Below are positions 25,286 to 33,301 of a DNA stretch of 64,000 bases, in pieces. Every line of letters starts with the position of its first letter. The stretch's first letter is position 1. The notes under the pieces were generated by a model that made no database searches, was not told the origin of the DNA, and saw only the letters and a list, made by a program, of their open reading frames with translations. The position numbers and the translations under genes were made by a program. This stretch comes from Sphaerisporangium sp. TRM90804. GTDB taxonomy: Bacteria; Actinomycetota; Actinomycetes; Streptosporangiales; Streptosporangiaceae. The stretch spans positions 310,001 to 374,000 of the forward strand of contig NZ_JARWAC010000016.1 in assembly GCF_029846175.1 (NCBI RefSeq), written 5' to 3'.

Positions 25286-26980
25286 CCGGTGACGGCCGTA
25301 CCCGCCATGGCCGCCGTGCTTCTTGTGCCCCCTGTGGTGGTGAGCCCTGGAGGAGTGGTGGTGGGCCCGGTGCCCGCCCGCCCGGTCCCCGTACACCCCG
25401 TAGATCGTGCGCAGGGTCCTGACGGTCACCAGCCGGCTGTTGTCCTCGTGGTGACGCCGGCTCTCCCTGCGGTGCTTGGCGGCGCGCTCCTTGTCGCGGA
25501 CCTGCGCCTCCTCCGCCCGGTCCTCCTCAGCCCGGTCCTCCTCACACTCCTCGTCCGGGGCGGCCTTGATCTCGGCCGCTCTGATCTTGGCGATCTCGCC
25601 GGGCACGTTGCCGTCGGGCGGCACGGGGACGACGCCTTGCAGGATCACCTGGACCAGCGTCGCGGTGCTCGAGTCGAACTGGGCCGAGCCCAGGTAGGTG
25701 GCGACGATCTGGTGTGTCCCCACCGGCAGGTCGCCGACGGTCAGGACGGCGCGCCCGTTCGCGTCGAGCGGCACCACGCCGATGACGACCCCGTCGCTGG
25801 TGAACTGCACCGAGCCGTTCACCGGGACCCCCGCGACCGACGTCACCACCGCGGTGAAGGTGACCGGGGTCCCCTGCTCCGCCACGGGGCTCGACGAGGT
25901 CACCGTCGTGTTGGTCACCCTGCTTGGCGGGACCAACGGCACGATGACCTGCAGCAACGGCGGCGAGGCGCTCGCGTCGAGCGTGGGCGAGCCCAGATAG
26001 GTGGCGACGATCTGGTGCGGGCCCACCGGCAGGTTGGAGACGGTCAGCTCGGCGGTGCCCGTACCGTCCACCGGCACGACGCCGATGACGACTCCGTCGC
26101 TGGTGAACTGGACCGAGCCCGTCGGGACGGCCCCGCTGGCGGCCGTCACCAGCGCGGTGAACGTGACCGGGGTCCCCTCCAGCGCCACGGGATTCGAGGA
26201 GACGACCGTGGTGCTGGTCACCCTGCTGGGCGGCACGATCTGGCAGTCGGCCCGCGTGACGACGTTCGTGTCGAGGGTGACCGCGCCGTTGCGCGCCAGG
26301 AGGCGGCCGTTCACGGTCGCGCCGGTGGTCACGGTGATCGAGGTCAGCGCGAGGATGTTGCCGACGAACCCGGAGTTCGTCCCGAGCGTGGCGGAGCTGC
26401 CGACCTGCCAGAAGACGTTGCACGCCTGCGCGCCGTTGATGAGCGTCACCGTGCTGCCGGACGCCGTGACCAGCGTGGACGCCGTCTGGAAGATGAAGAC
26501 CGCGTTCGGGTCGCCCTGGGCGTCCAGGGTCAGGTTCCCGGTGAGCTGGAAGGTGCCCGAGACGGAGTTGTAGACCCCGTGGGTCAGCGTCGTCCCGCCG
26601 AGCTCGGTGGGCACCGTGCCGGTCGGCGTCCGGGAGGCCGCGTCGTTGTAGGCGGTGGTCAGGTCGGCCTGCGCCTGGGTGGCGACGGCGTCCGCCGCGT
26701 GGATGGCGCCGATGACGAGGCCCGGCGGGAAGCCGGTCACCGAAGCGCCCGGGCTGACCCCGAGGTCTCCGGTGACGACCGAAGGGCCGGTGTTGGTGAC
26801 CGCGGAACCCGCCAGGACCGCGAAGGTCGTGGCCGTGCCGAGTCCCACCGGTGTCTGCGCGCTGGCCGCGTTCGGCGTCGCCACGACGACCCCGAGCGCG
26901 ATCACCGCCGGCAGCGCCGCCGCCAGCAGGGAGCGGACGAGTCCTCGCGGTCTTACGCGAGGACGAGTGGCATGTTTCAT
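25271..26980 (-). CDS. Secreted DUF3494 (ice-binding-fold) protein with two Ig-like repeats and a His/Arg-rich tail
   Basis: The 569-residue protein has a signal peptide ending near NAASA (about residue 41). A DUF3494 beta-solenoid domain of about 200 residues follows: FAVLAGSAVTNTGPSVVTGDLG, PNAVFIFQTASTL, VFWQVGSSATLG and NGRLLARNGAVTLD are typical motifs. Two Ig-like repeats of about 95 residues share GSVQFTSDGVVIGVVP and HQIVATYLGS. A charged E/R linker leads to a tail with HHHSSRAHHHRGHKKHGG. DUF3494 is known in ice-binding proteins and adhesins; here a surface or substrate adhesin is as likely. No sortase motif or anchor helix is visible. ATG 26980 has AAGGA upstream. The gene follows an unusually long leader that contains a CelR-type box, so cellulose-linked expression is possible. 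Confidence 0.85.
   Translation of the reverse strand: MKHATRPRVRPRGLVRSLLAAALPAVIALGVVVATPNAASAQTPVGLGTATTFAVLAGSAVTNTGPSVVTGDLGVSPGASVTGFPPGLVIGAIHAADAVATQAQADLTTAYNDAASRTPTGTVPTELGGTTLTHGVYNSVSGTFQLTGNLTLDAQGDPNAVFIFQTASTLVTASGSTVTLINGAQACNVFWQVGSSATLGTNSGFVGNILALTSITVTTGATVNGRLLARNGAVTLDTNVVTRADCQIVPPSRVTSTTVVSSNPVALEGTPVTFTALVTAASGAVPTGSVQFTSDGVVIGVVPVDGTGTAELTVSNLPVGPHQIVATYLGSPTLDASASPPLLQVIVPLVPPSRVTNTTVTSSSPVAEQGTPVTFTAVVTSVAGVPVNGSVQFTSDGVVIGVVPLDANGRAVLTVGDLPVGTHQIVATYLGSAQFDSSTATLVQVILQGVVPVPPDGNVPGEIAKIRAAEIKAAPDEECEEDRAEEDRAEEAQVRDKERAAKHRRESRRHHEDNSRLVTVRTLRTIYGVYGDRAGGHRAHHHSSRAHHHRGHKKHGGHGGYGRHRGHRS
25690..26260 (-). repeat. Two direct repeats encoding near-identical Ig-like domains
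   Basis: Two tandem units of about 290 bp inside the DUF3494 gene encode domains sharing long identical blocks such as GSVQFTSDGVVIGVVP. This indicates intragenic duplication. Confidence 0.8.
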
Positions 26981-27839
26981 AAAACGGTCCTTTGCTTCGC
27001 TATTGCTATGCGGTAAGCGCATTTCCGGCCATGCGCGTTGGATTCCACCGTACTGATGATCCGTGCACTTATCGGCAGCGACATGCGGAGCGTTTTAACG
27101 GCGAGTTTCGTCACTTAAATGGAGAAATATCCCCTCTGAGCAGCGAGAACGGCCGGAGGGGTGGCGCGGGGGCGCGCTCCCGACGGTGCGCCATCGGGTG
27201 GTGCGAATAAATGCATCGAGCTATTTGATAACCGGGCAGATACCGATATACGCCGCTGAGGTGGGGGGTGGAGAACCGCCGATGGGAGCGTGCCTCCATC
27301 GGGCCGAATTCGCGGAATGCGGCGCCGGGTGATCCCACGCCCGGCCGTGCGGGGCGCCCCGTCCGGCGGAGAACGGCCTCCGGGTCGTCGCCGGGGATCA
27401 CCGCCGGCGGGCGGCGATGAAAGTTTCATGCCGGGTGGCGCGGCCCGGGGGCGGCGCCCGGGCGATCGGCCGTGGTGAGCGAGCGGCGCCTGGCGCGCCG
27501 GGCGCGACTCGCGGGAGACGGCTTGTGGGCGGCGGGGGACCTCGCCCACCCTGGGAGCGCTCCCATCATCGACCCGGCCCACCCGGTGGTCAGGGTGCCC
27601 GCGGCGGGCGGTCGCGAATGCCGCGGGTTTTCCGGCGTGCTTCCCAACCATGATCATAGTCAGGACCGGGGAGTCAGGACGTCTCTTTCGCGTGCCGAGA
27701 CCTTTCCTGAGAAAAGGTAAAGACACCCCGAAATGGATTATCTGCAGAATATAGAGAAGTAAGGAATTCCTACTAAACAGGTATTAAAAGCGTGAGGCGG
27801 CGTGCCCCCTGGGCGCGCCGCCTCACTTCGTACGCACCG
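26981..27839. other. 859-bp gene-free interval with CelR-type box and TGAAAGTTTCA element
   Basis: No open frame in it has a credible start, codon pattern or family motif. It holds the exact CelR-type box at 27552-27565, the TGAAAGTTTCA element at 27418-27428, and two AT-rich patches (about 27190-27250 and 27700-27790) that stand out from the genome. A nine-codon frame MDYLQNIEK at 27733 is too short to call. The only gene read from it leftward is the DUF3494 gene. Confidence 0.6.
27552..27565. promoter_or_regulatory. Exact CelR/CebR-type box far upstream of the DUF3494 gene
   Basis: This is the full 14-bp palindrome TGGGAGCGCTCCCA. Reading leftward it is directly preceded by a GATGAT hexamer and, 17 bp earlier, CTGACC: a weak version of the operator-behind-minus-10 layout seen at 24368 and 30401. 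Confidence 0.75.
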
Positions 27840-29345
27840 TCAGGTGCCTGCGCGGAGCGCGGCGCCGATCTGGTCGAGGCGTCGCTCCAGCTCACCCTGT
27901 ATCTCGGGGGTGAGGGCGCCCTCGCGGGCCCGGTCGTGGATCTTCCTGCGCACGTTCTCGACCTCTCCGGCGCGGTGCCCCGACCGGATCAGGTTGTGGA
28001 CCACATGCCGCAGGTCCAGTGCGACGTCGTCGCGGATGTGGCCCGTCGCCTCGCCTTCCGCGAGCACGGCGTCGAACCGTCCGACGGCCTGCGTCAGCGT
28101 CAGCGGCCGGCCGCCCGCGGTGACGATCTCGCGGTCGGGTGTCGCGGCGGGCGGGGTGGACGGCGTGCCCGGCCGGTCGGCCTCGGCGACGGACCCGGAG
28201 GAGCGCGAGGGCTTCGGGCCGGCCTCCGGAGCGGTAGTGACCTGCGGTGCCGTCCCGGTGTCCGAGGCGTCGTCCTTCTCGGGTGCCGTGGTGGCCCCAC
28301 CCGTCGGCTTCTCGTCGGCGCCCGAGGACTGCGCGCCCGTTCGCGGCTCGGCGGCGCCCGCCGGCTGGGAGGGCGCGACGGTGACCGCCACCGCCGTCGG
28401 GGGCGGGACCTCCGGCTGGATCCACAGCAGCGCCGCCGTCCACGTGGCCAGCGCGGCGATGCCCACGAACGTGATCCGGGCCCGCCGGATCCACCTGGCC
28501 GTCTCCCTGCCGGCGCGGGCCCGGGCCGCCATCGAGTCGGTGAGCACCTCGGCGACGTGCTGGGCGCTCGGCCGGTCGCCGGGGTCCTGTGCCAGGCACC
28601 GGCCGCACAGCGCGGCCACCTCCTGAGGCAGGCCGGGCACCCCGCTCGGAACCGGCGGCGGGCCGGTGCGCCGGGCCGCCTCGACGTCCTCCCAGGTGAT
28701 CTCGGGGTAGGGGGGAGCGCCGGTGAGCATCTCGAACATCAGCACCCCGAGCGCGTACACGTCGACGGCCGGGTGCACGGTGGCGCCGTGCAGCCGCTCG
28801 GGGGCCAGGTACGGCGGCGTGCCGAAGTCCGCCAGCCACTCCTCCACCCGCTCGCCCACGAACGCAGCGATGCCGAAGTCGAGCAGCTTGGCGCCCTCGG
28901 GGGTGAGCAGGACGTTCTCGGCGGTGACGTCACGGTGCACGATGCCGCGCTGGTGCGCGGCGGCGAGCACCAGCGCCACCCGCGCTCCGATGACCGCGGC
29001 CTCCCGCCACGGCAGGGGGCCGCCCTCGGTGATCCGCTCCGAGAGCGGCCGCCCGTCGAGCAGGCGCATCACGACGTAGGCCGCGAGCCGCCCGCGGGCA
29101 GTGACCGTCTCCCCGTAGTCGTACACCTCGATGGCGTCGGGGTGGATGAGCCGTGCGGTGGCCCGCGCCTCCCTGCGGATGAGGTCGCGGCCGCCGGCGT
29201 CCTCGCCGACGCGGCCGTCCAGCACCTTGATCGCCACGGTGCGGTGCAGCGACTGGTCGAATGCGCGCCAGATCGCGGACATTCCGCCGGAGGCGATCTG
29301 CTCCACGAGCCGGTACCGGCGCGTGAGCACATCGCCTTCCTGCAT
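27840..29345 (-). CDS. Membrane-anchored Ser/Thr protein kinase with extracellular helical domain
   Basis: The 501-residue kinase has a cytoplasmic domain at about 10-270: Gly loop IASGGMSAIWRA, ATP lysine K40, HRDVTAEN with D139, LLDFG with D157 and PPYLAPERL. One transmembrane segment spans about 291-309 (ITFVGIAALATWTAALLW). A disordered Pro/Thr/Ala region follows, then an extracellular C-terminal helical domain (LTLTQAVGRFDAVL to LERRLDQIGAAL). The catalytic loop has Thr where Ser/Thr kinases usually have Lys (HRDxK), which may lower activity or alter phosphate-transfer geometry. ATG 29345 follows GGCGGGGG; an overlapping GTG at 29369 lies inside the LacI gene. It is directly downstream of that gene, so it is probably under the same cellobiose-responsive promoter. 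Confidence 0.88.
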   Translation of the reverse strand: MQEGDVLTRRYRLVEQIASGGMSAIWRAFDQSLHRTVAIKVLDGRVGEDAGGRDLIRREARATARLIHPDAIEVYDYGETVTARGRLAAYVVMRLLDGRPLSERITEGGPLPWREAAVIGARVALVLAAAHQRGIVHRDVTAENVLLTPEGAKLLDFGIAAFVGERVEEWLADFGTPPYLAPERLHGATVHPAVDVYALGVLMFEMLTGAPPYPEITWEDVEAARRTGPPPVPSGVPGLPQEVAALCGRCLAQDPGDRPSAQHVAEVLTDSMAARARAGRETARWIRRARITFVGIAALATWTAALLWIQPEVPPPTAVAVTVAPSQPAGAAEPRTGAQSSGADEKPTGGATTAPEKDDASDTGTAPQVTTAPEAGPKPSRSSGSVAEADRPGTPSTPPAATPDREIVTAGGRPLTLTQAVGRFDAVLAEGEATGHIRDDVALDLRHVVHNLIRSGHRAGEVENVRRKIHDRAREGALTPEIQGELERRLDQIGAALRAGT

Positions 29346-29355
29346 CCCCCCCGCC

Positions 29356-30363
29356 TCAGGCTGAATCACGGACCACCAGCTCCGTGGGCAGGATCGGGTT
29401 GCCGTGCGGGACCTCCTCGTCGGAGGTGATCGCCATGAGCAGCATCCTCGCCGCGAGCACCGCCATCTCCTCCACGGGCTGGCGCACGGTGGTCAGCGCG
29501 GGGGAGGTGTGCCGGGCGAGCGGCGCGTCGTCGAAGCCGATCACGGCCACGTCGTCCGGGACCCTGCGTCCCGCCCGGCGCAGCGCCTGCATCGCTCCGG
29601 CCGCCATCGGGTCGGAGCTGGCGAACACCGCGTCGAGGTGGGGCGACCGTTGCAGCAGCCACTGCATGGCGTGCGCGCCGGAGGCGTGGGTGAAGTCGCC
29701 GTAGGCCACCGGGACGTCGTGCATCCCGGCCGCGTGCAGCGTTCTCAGGAAGCCCTCCAGCCGGTCACGGGCGCCCGGCAGGGTGGGTGGCCCGGCGATC
29801 ACCGTGATGGCGCGCCGGTTGGACAGCAGCAGGTGCTCGGCCGCCTGGCGGGCGCCGTCCCGGTTGTCCATGTCGACGAAGGGCAGGTCGACGCCGTCCG
29901 GCGGCCGACCGGCGCTGCGCACCGCGATCCCCGAGGCGGCCAGCGTGACCGCCAGTGGGTGGCGCTCCCTGGCTCCGGCCAGGAAGATGCCGTCGAACGA
30001 GCCCGCCACCAGCGGTGGCGCGGCGATGGTCGACGTCGCGGGCGTCGCCGTCATCAGGACGAACGGGATCCCGTACCCGGTGAACACCTCGTCGGCCGCC
30101 GACAGCAGTCGTGAGTAGAACGGCTCGGCGAACATGCGCTGGGTGTGCTCGCACACAACCGCCGCCACCATCTGGTCGGACCTCCTGCTGGAGGTCCCCC
30201 GGGGTGCGCGGTGACGCACGTAACCCAGGCGGGACATGGCGTCATGAACCTGGCGACGGGTTGAGGTGCTCACGCGGACGGATCCGGTGAGTACTCGTGA
30301 TGCCGTCGCGGGGGAGACCCCTGCTTCGGCTGCTACCTGGGCAAGCGTGGGCTGGTCAGCCAT
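29356..30363 (-). CDS. LacI-family transcriptional repressor, CelR/CebR-like
   Basis: The 335-residue repressor has an N-terminal LacI helix-turn-helix (TLAQVAAEAGVSPATASRVL) and hinge region, followed by a periplasmic-binding-type effector domain (FDGIFLAGARERHPL, FVDMDNRDGARQAAEHLL, VFASSDPMAAGAMQAL, VIGFDDAPLARHTSPALTT). By analogy with Thermobifida CelR and Streptomyces CebR it should bind TGGGAGCGCTCCCA and be released by cellobiose; that box lies in its own promoter and the GH48 promoter. ATG 30363 is preceded by GGAGGA. The downstream kinase starts 11 bp beyond its stop. No cebEFG cello-oligosaccharide importer is in the window. Confidence 0.88.
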   Translation of the reverse strand: MADQPTLAQVAAEAGVSPATASRVLTGSVRVSTSTRRQVHDAMSRLGYVRHRAPRGTSSRRSDQMVAAVVCEHTQRMFAEPFYSRLLSAADEVFTGYGIPFVLMTATPATSTIAAPPLVAGSFDGIFLAGARERHPLAVTLAASGIAVRSAGRPPDGVDLPFVDMDNRDGARQAAEHLLLSNRRAITVIAGPPTLPGARDRLEGFLRTLHAAGMHDVPVAYGDFTHASGAHAMQWLLQRSPHLDAVFASSDPMAAGAMQALRRAGRRVPDDVAVIGFDDAPLARHTSPALTTVRQPVEEMAVLAARMLLMAITSDEEVPHGNPILPTELVVRDSA

Positions 30364-30400
30364 CCGGCTTCCTCCGCTTTCAAGGCAAATCGCGAAGGCG

Positions 30401-30443
30401 TGGGAGCGCTCCCATTACAATAACAGTGTTTCTTGCGTGTCAA
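30401..30443 (-). promoter_or_regulatory. Autoregulated promoter of the CelR-like gene
   Basis: Leftward TTGACA (30443-30438), an 18-bp spacer and TGTAAT (30419-30414) form a strong promoter. The exact box TGGGAGCGCTCCCA (30401-30414) starts on the last base of the -10, so bound repressor would block initiation. The rest of the gap to 30681 is AT-rich near the promoter and shows no gene. Confidence 0.85.
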
Positions 30444-30681
30444 CAGATGTTTCCGGTAAATGTTCCACGCCGATCTGGAGGCGATGCTACGGACATATTC
30501 CATGCGAAGAAAGGGCTCACTGACAGATTGCTCGTGACGGAGGGGCTCCACGCTGTCAGCGAGGGGTGGCCCGAGTGCCCCGAGCGGGCCGTCGGCCTGC
30601 GGTCGCGTGTGGTAACCGGCCCGGCCGCCCGGGCCCGGCCACGCGCCGCCGTTCCCTATTCGTTACCTGGAGACGTCCCCG

Positions 30682-31767
30682 TCACCGGCCGGGCGAGCCG
30701 TCCGCCGCCGCCGGGACCATGCCGTACGCCTGGGCGATCAGCTCGAACGAGCGCAGCCGGGCCGCGCCCCCGTGCACGCCGGTGGTGATCATGAGCTCGT
30801 CGGCGCCGGTGCGCTCGCGCAGCTCCTCCAGTCCCGAGCGCACCCCGGACGGGTCGCCGTACACGACGTTCGCCAGCCAGTCGCGGACGAACGCCTCCTC
30901 GAACTCGCTGTAGGGATAGCTCTCGGCCTCTTCGGGGGTGGGCAGGGGCGCCGGCTCGCCGCGCCGCAGCCGCAGCATGCCCAGCGCGCTGGTGCGCGCC
31001 CGGCGCAGGGCCTCCTCGCGGGTGTCGGCGGCCACCGCGGAGACGCCGATCATGGCGTAGGGCTTCTCCAGCACGTCCGACGGCTGGAAGGTGGAGCGGT
31101 AGAGGTCGAGGGCGGGCAGCGTGTTCTGCGCGCTGAAGTGGTGGGCGAACGCGAACGGCAGGCCGAGCAGCCCGGCGAGCTGCGCGCTGAAACCGCTCGA
31201 CCCGAGCAGCCAGATCGGCGGGCGCCCCGACCCCGGGGCCGCGGCCTCCCCGGGGATGGCCCGGATGCGCTCGTAGGCGTGGCCGGGCGGGTAGGCGTCG
31301 TCCAGGAAGGCGGTCAGCTCGGCGAGCTGCTGGGGGAAGTCGTCGGCGGCCGGGGTTGCCGAGCGGCGCAGCGCCCTTGCCGTCGCCTGGTCGGTGCCCG
31401 GGGCGCGGCCGAGCCCGAGGTCGATGCGCCCGGGGTGCAGGGCGTGCAGGGTGCCGAACTGCTCGGCGACCACCAGGGGCGGGTGGTTGGGCAGCATCAC
31501 GCCGCCTGACCCGAGGCGGATGCTGCTCGTGCTCGCGCCGAGGTGGGCGAGGATCACGGCCGGGGACGAGCTGGCGACGCTCGGCATCCCGTGATGCTCG
31601 GCCACCCAGAACCGGTGGTACCCCCACCCCTCGGCGCGCCGCGCCAGCTCGGTGGTGGTCCGCAGCGCGTCGGCCGGAGTGTCCCCGGCCCCGACGGTCG
31701 CGAGGTCCAGGATGGACAGGGGTACGGCGGACTCACCACGGGCGACCCCGCGAATCGCATCACTCAC
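30682..31767 (-). CDS. Luciferase-like flavin monooxygenase (LLM class, group 1)
   Basis: The 361-residue TIM-barrel protein carries PLSILDLATVGAG, RFWVAEHHGMPSVASSSP, VMLPNHPPLVVAEQFGTL and DLGLGRAPGTDQATARAL, the signature of the FMN-dependent luciferase-like family with the AEHH motif (YhbW/LimB-like). It would oxidise an organic substrate using reduced flavin and O2; substrate unknown. It starts at GTG 31767 with no strong ribosome site, so it may be leaderless. It is unrelated in subgroup to the F420-type LLM protein at the left edge. Confidence 0.85.
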   Translation of the reverse strand: MSDAIRGVARGESAVPLSILDLATVGAGDTPADALRTTTELARRAEGWGYHRFWVAEHHGMPSVASSSPAVILAHLGASTSSIRLGSGGVMLPNHPPLVVAEQFGTLHALHPGRIDLGLGRAPGTDQATARALRRSATPAADDFPQQLAELTAFLDDAYPPGHAYERIRAIPGEAAAPGSGRPPIWLLGSSGFSAQLAGLLGLPFAFAHHFSAQNTLPALDLYRSTFQPSDVLEKPYAMIGVSAVAADTREEALRRARTSALGMLRLRRGEPAPLPTPEEAESYPYSEFEEAFVRDWLANVVYGDPSGVRSGLEELRERTGADELMITTGVHGGAARLRSFELIAQAYGMVPAAADGSPGR

Positions 31768-31853
31768 AATTCGGACAACCCCGGCTGACCAGCGGCTATT
31801 CCGATCTTCTCGCCGGGAAGCGTGATCCGGGTCTCACCGCAGGGCCGTTCGCC

Positions 31854-32282
31854 TCAGGCGGGTGGGCGCTGGTCGGCCGGGACGACGGTCAGCTCGGCGG
31901 TGCAGAAGGCACAGCGGCGGGCCTCCAGCGGGATGTCGCTGAGGCACTCCGGGCACTGCTTCTCGGTGCTCTTCTGGTTGCGGTCGAAGTAGGAGACCAG
32001 CCGGGTCATCGGCATGACGACCAGCCAGTAGACCACCGCGGCGATGATGAGGAAGGTCAGCAGGTGGTTGACGAAGTCGCCGTACTTGAACACCGAGCCG
32101 TTCACGCTGAAGGTGTACTTGCTGAAGTCGGGCTCCCTGCCGCCGGTGATCGCCCCGATCAACGGCGTGATCAGGTCGGCGACCAGCGCCTGCACGAGCC
32201 CGCTGAACGTGGCTCCGATGACCACGGCGACCGCCAGCTCGACGAGGTTGCCGCGCATGAGGAACTTCTTGAAACCGCCCAT
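31854..32282 (-). CDS. mscL: Large-conductance mechanosensitive channel MscL with C-terminal zinc ribbon
   Basis: The 142-residue protein begins MGGFKKFLMRGNLVELAVAV, the conserved N-terminal amphipathic helix and TM1 of MscL, with VIGATFSGLVQALVADLITP in the pore region. The second helix is LLTFLIIAAVVYWLVVMP. Channels of this family form pentamers that open under osmotic downshock. The C-terminus adds CPEC...CAFC, a zinc-ribbon-like element not found in the E. coli protein but seen in some actinobacterial homologues. ATG 32282 follows CCGGAGG. Confidence 0.93.
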   Translation of the reverse strand: MGGFKKFLMRGNLVELAVAVVIGATFSGLVQALVADLITPLIGAITGGREPDFSKYTFSVNGSVFKYGDFVNHLLTFLIIAAVVYWLVVMPMTRLVSYFDRNQKSTEKQCPECLSDIPLEARRCAFCTAELTVVPADQRPPA

Positions 32283-32402
32283 CGTGAAGCCTCCGGGGGG
32301 ATGTTCGGGCTGAAGGACTGCGGGCTACCCGCAATCTTGGCCGCAAACAACCCCTGGATGGGCCGGATCGGCGTACGGCGCGGTGACGATTGAGGAACGG
32401 TG

Positions 32403-32624
32403 TCAGCGCGCGCCGGGCTCCAGGCGGGCGAGATCGAACCGGCCCTGCTTGGCGGCCTCGATGAAGGAGACCCACTCGGCCTCGGTGTAGGCCAGGATCG
32501 GCCCCCGCTCCTGCTTGCCGTCGCGGACGCCGACCCAGCCGTCCTGGAAGGCCACCTCGACGCAGTTGCCGTTGTTGCACGCCGCGTGCCATGTCACCCC
32601 GTCGAACCCGGGCCCGCCTGCCAT
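32403..32624 (-). CDS. DUF397 domain protein (first)
   Basis: This 73-residue protein contains WHAACNNGNCVEVAFQDG and GVRDGKQERGPILAYTEAEW, the DUF397 pattern of Cys-x-x-x-x-Cys-Val-Glu-Val followed by V-R-D-(S/G)-K. Such small proteins are abundant in morphologically complex actinomycetes, typically paired with WhiJ-type XRE regulators, and are thought to modulate them. ATG 32624 has GGAGGAG upstream. A 9+9 dyad lies 68 bp further upstream. Confidence 0.88.
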   Translation of the reverse strand: MAGGPGFDGVTWHAACNNGNCVEVAFQDGWVGVRDGKQERGPILAYTEAEWVSFIEAAKQGRFDLARLEPGAR

Positions 32625-32981
32625 GCGCTCCTCCGAAAGCTCTCCGCCCAAGCGCGTCGCGCCGAGCCTATCGGGGGATCCGGCCGCGCGACCAGCACAG
32701 ACCTGTGCTGGGATTCCAGAAACGCGGGGCGCGGGGCGGGGCCGCCGGGTGCGGAAGCGGCGCCGGGAGCTCTCCGGCGCCGTTCGCCCGGCTGCGTTTC
32801 ATGTTGTTCCCACTGTCACGCATCTTGGTGGAGCGTCGTTCCCGCGGACCCGCTCGGCGCTCGTAACGCCCGCCAGGTCCGCGACCGTCGGCCTTCAGTG
32901 AAGGCCGCTCCGTCTCGTTCGGGAGCCCGGCACGGCCGGACCCCTGCCGCCGTCACCCGGCCGTGCGGGCCGGGAGCCGGG
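32625..32981. other. Gap between the two DUF397 genes, with a CCAGCACAG dyad
   Basis: No gene is visible in this 357-bp interval. A 9-bp inverted repeat CCAGCACAG/CTGTGCTGG with a 2-bp centre sits at 32692-32711 in the likely promoter of the first DUF397 gene; it is operator-like. Confidence 0.55.
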
Positions 32982-33194
32982 TCAGTAGTCGAACTCGCCC
33001 GACTTCACGCCGAGGACGAAGCTGCGGAACTCCTCCAGGGTGAATTCCAGGACGGGCCCGCCGTCGTGCTTGTTGTCGCGGATCGCGACGCCGCCGCGCG
33101 GAAGCTCGGCCACCTCTACGCACGCTCCGTTGTTGCATGCGCTGGCGGTCTTCCACGGAAGGCCGGAGTACCCGGTAGGGCTATGCGACGTCAT
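32982..33194 (-). CDS. DUF397 domain protein (second)
   Basis: The 70-residue protein has WKTASACNNGACVEVAELP and GVAIRDNKHDGGPVLEFTLEEF, a standard DUF397 domain filling the whole sequence. ATG 33194 is preceded by AGGAGA. A strong promoter followed immediately by a long hairpin lies about 110-200 bp upstream, so its leader is probably structured. It is not recently duplicated from the other DUF397 gene: only the motif positions match. Confidence 0.88.
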   Translation of the reverse strand: MTSHSPTGYSGLPWKTASACNNGACVEVAELPRGGVAIRDNKHDGGPVLEFTLEEFRSFVLGVKSGEFDY

Positions 33195-33301
33195 CGTCTC
33201 TCCTGATGTCACTGAGGACCGACGCCGTGGCTCGCCCCGCTGGTCGGAACGCGTCCTCTGGCGGGGCGCGACCGACGTGATCGGGCCGGATAAATAGGCA
33301 T

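Noticed and set aside
27115-27726. Open frames in the interval before the DUF3494 gene
   Set aside because: They are Arg/Pro/Gly-rich without start sites or motifs, and would run through the CelR-type box.
27733-27762. Nine-codon leader peptide MDYLQNIEK
   Set aside because: It is too short, has no downstream gene on the plus strand and no clear ribosome site.
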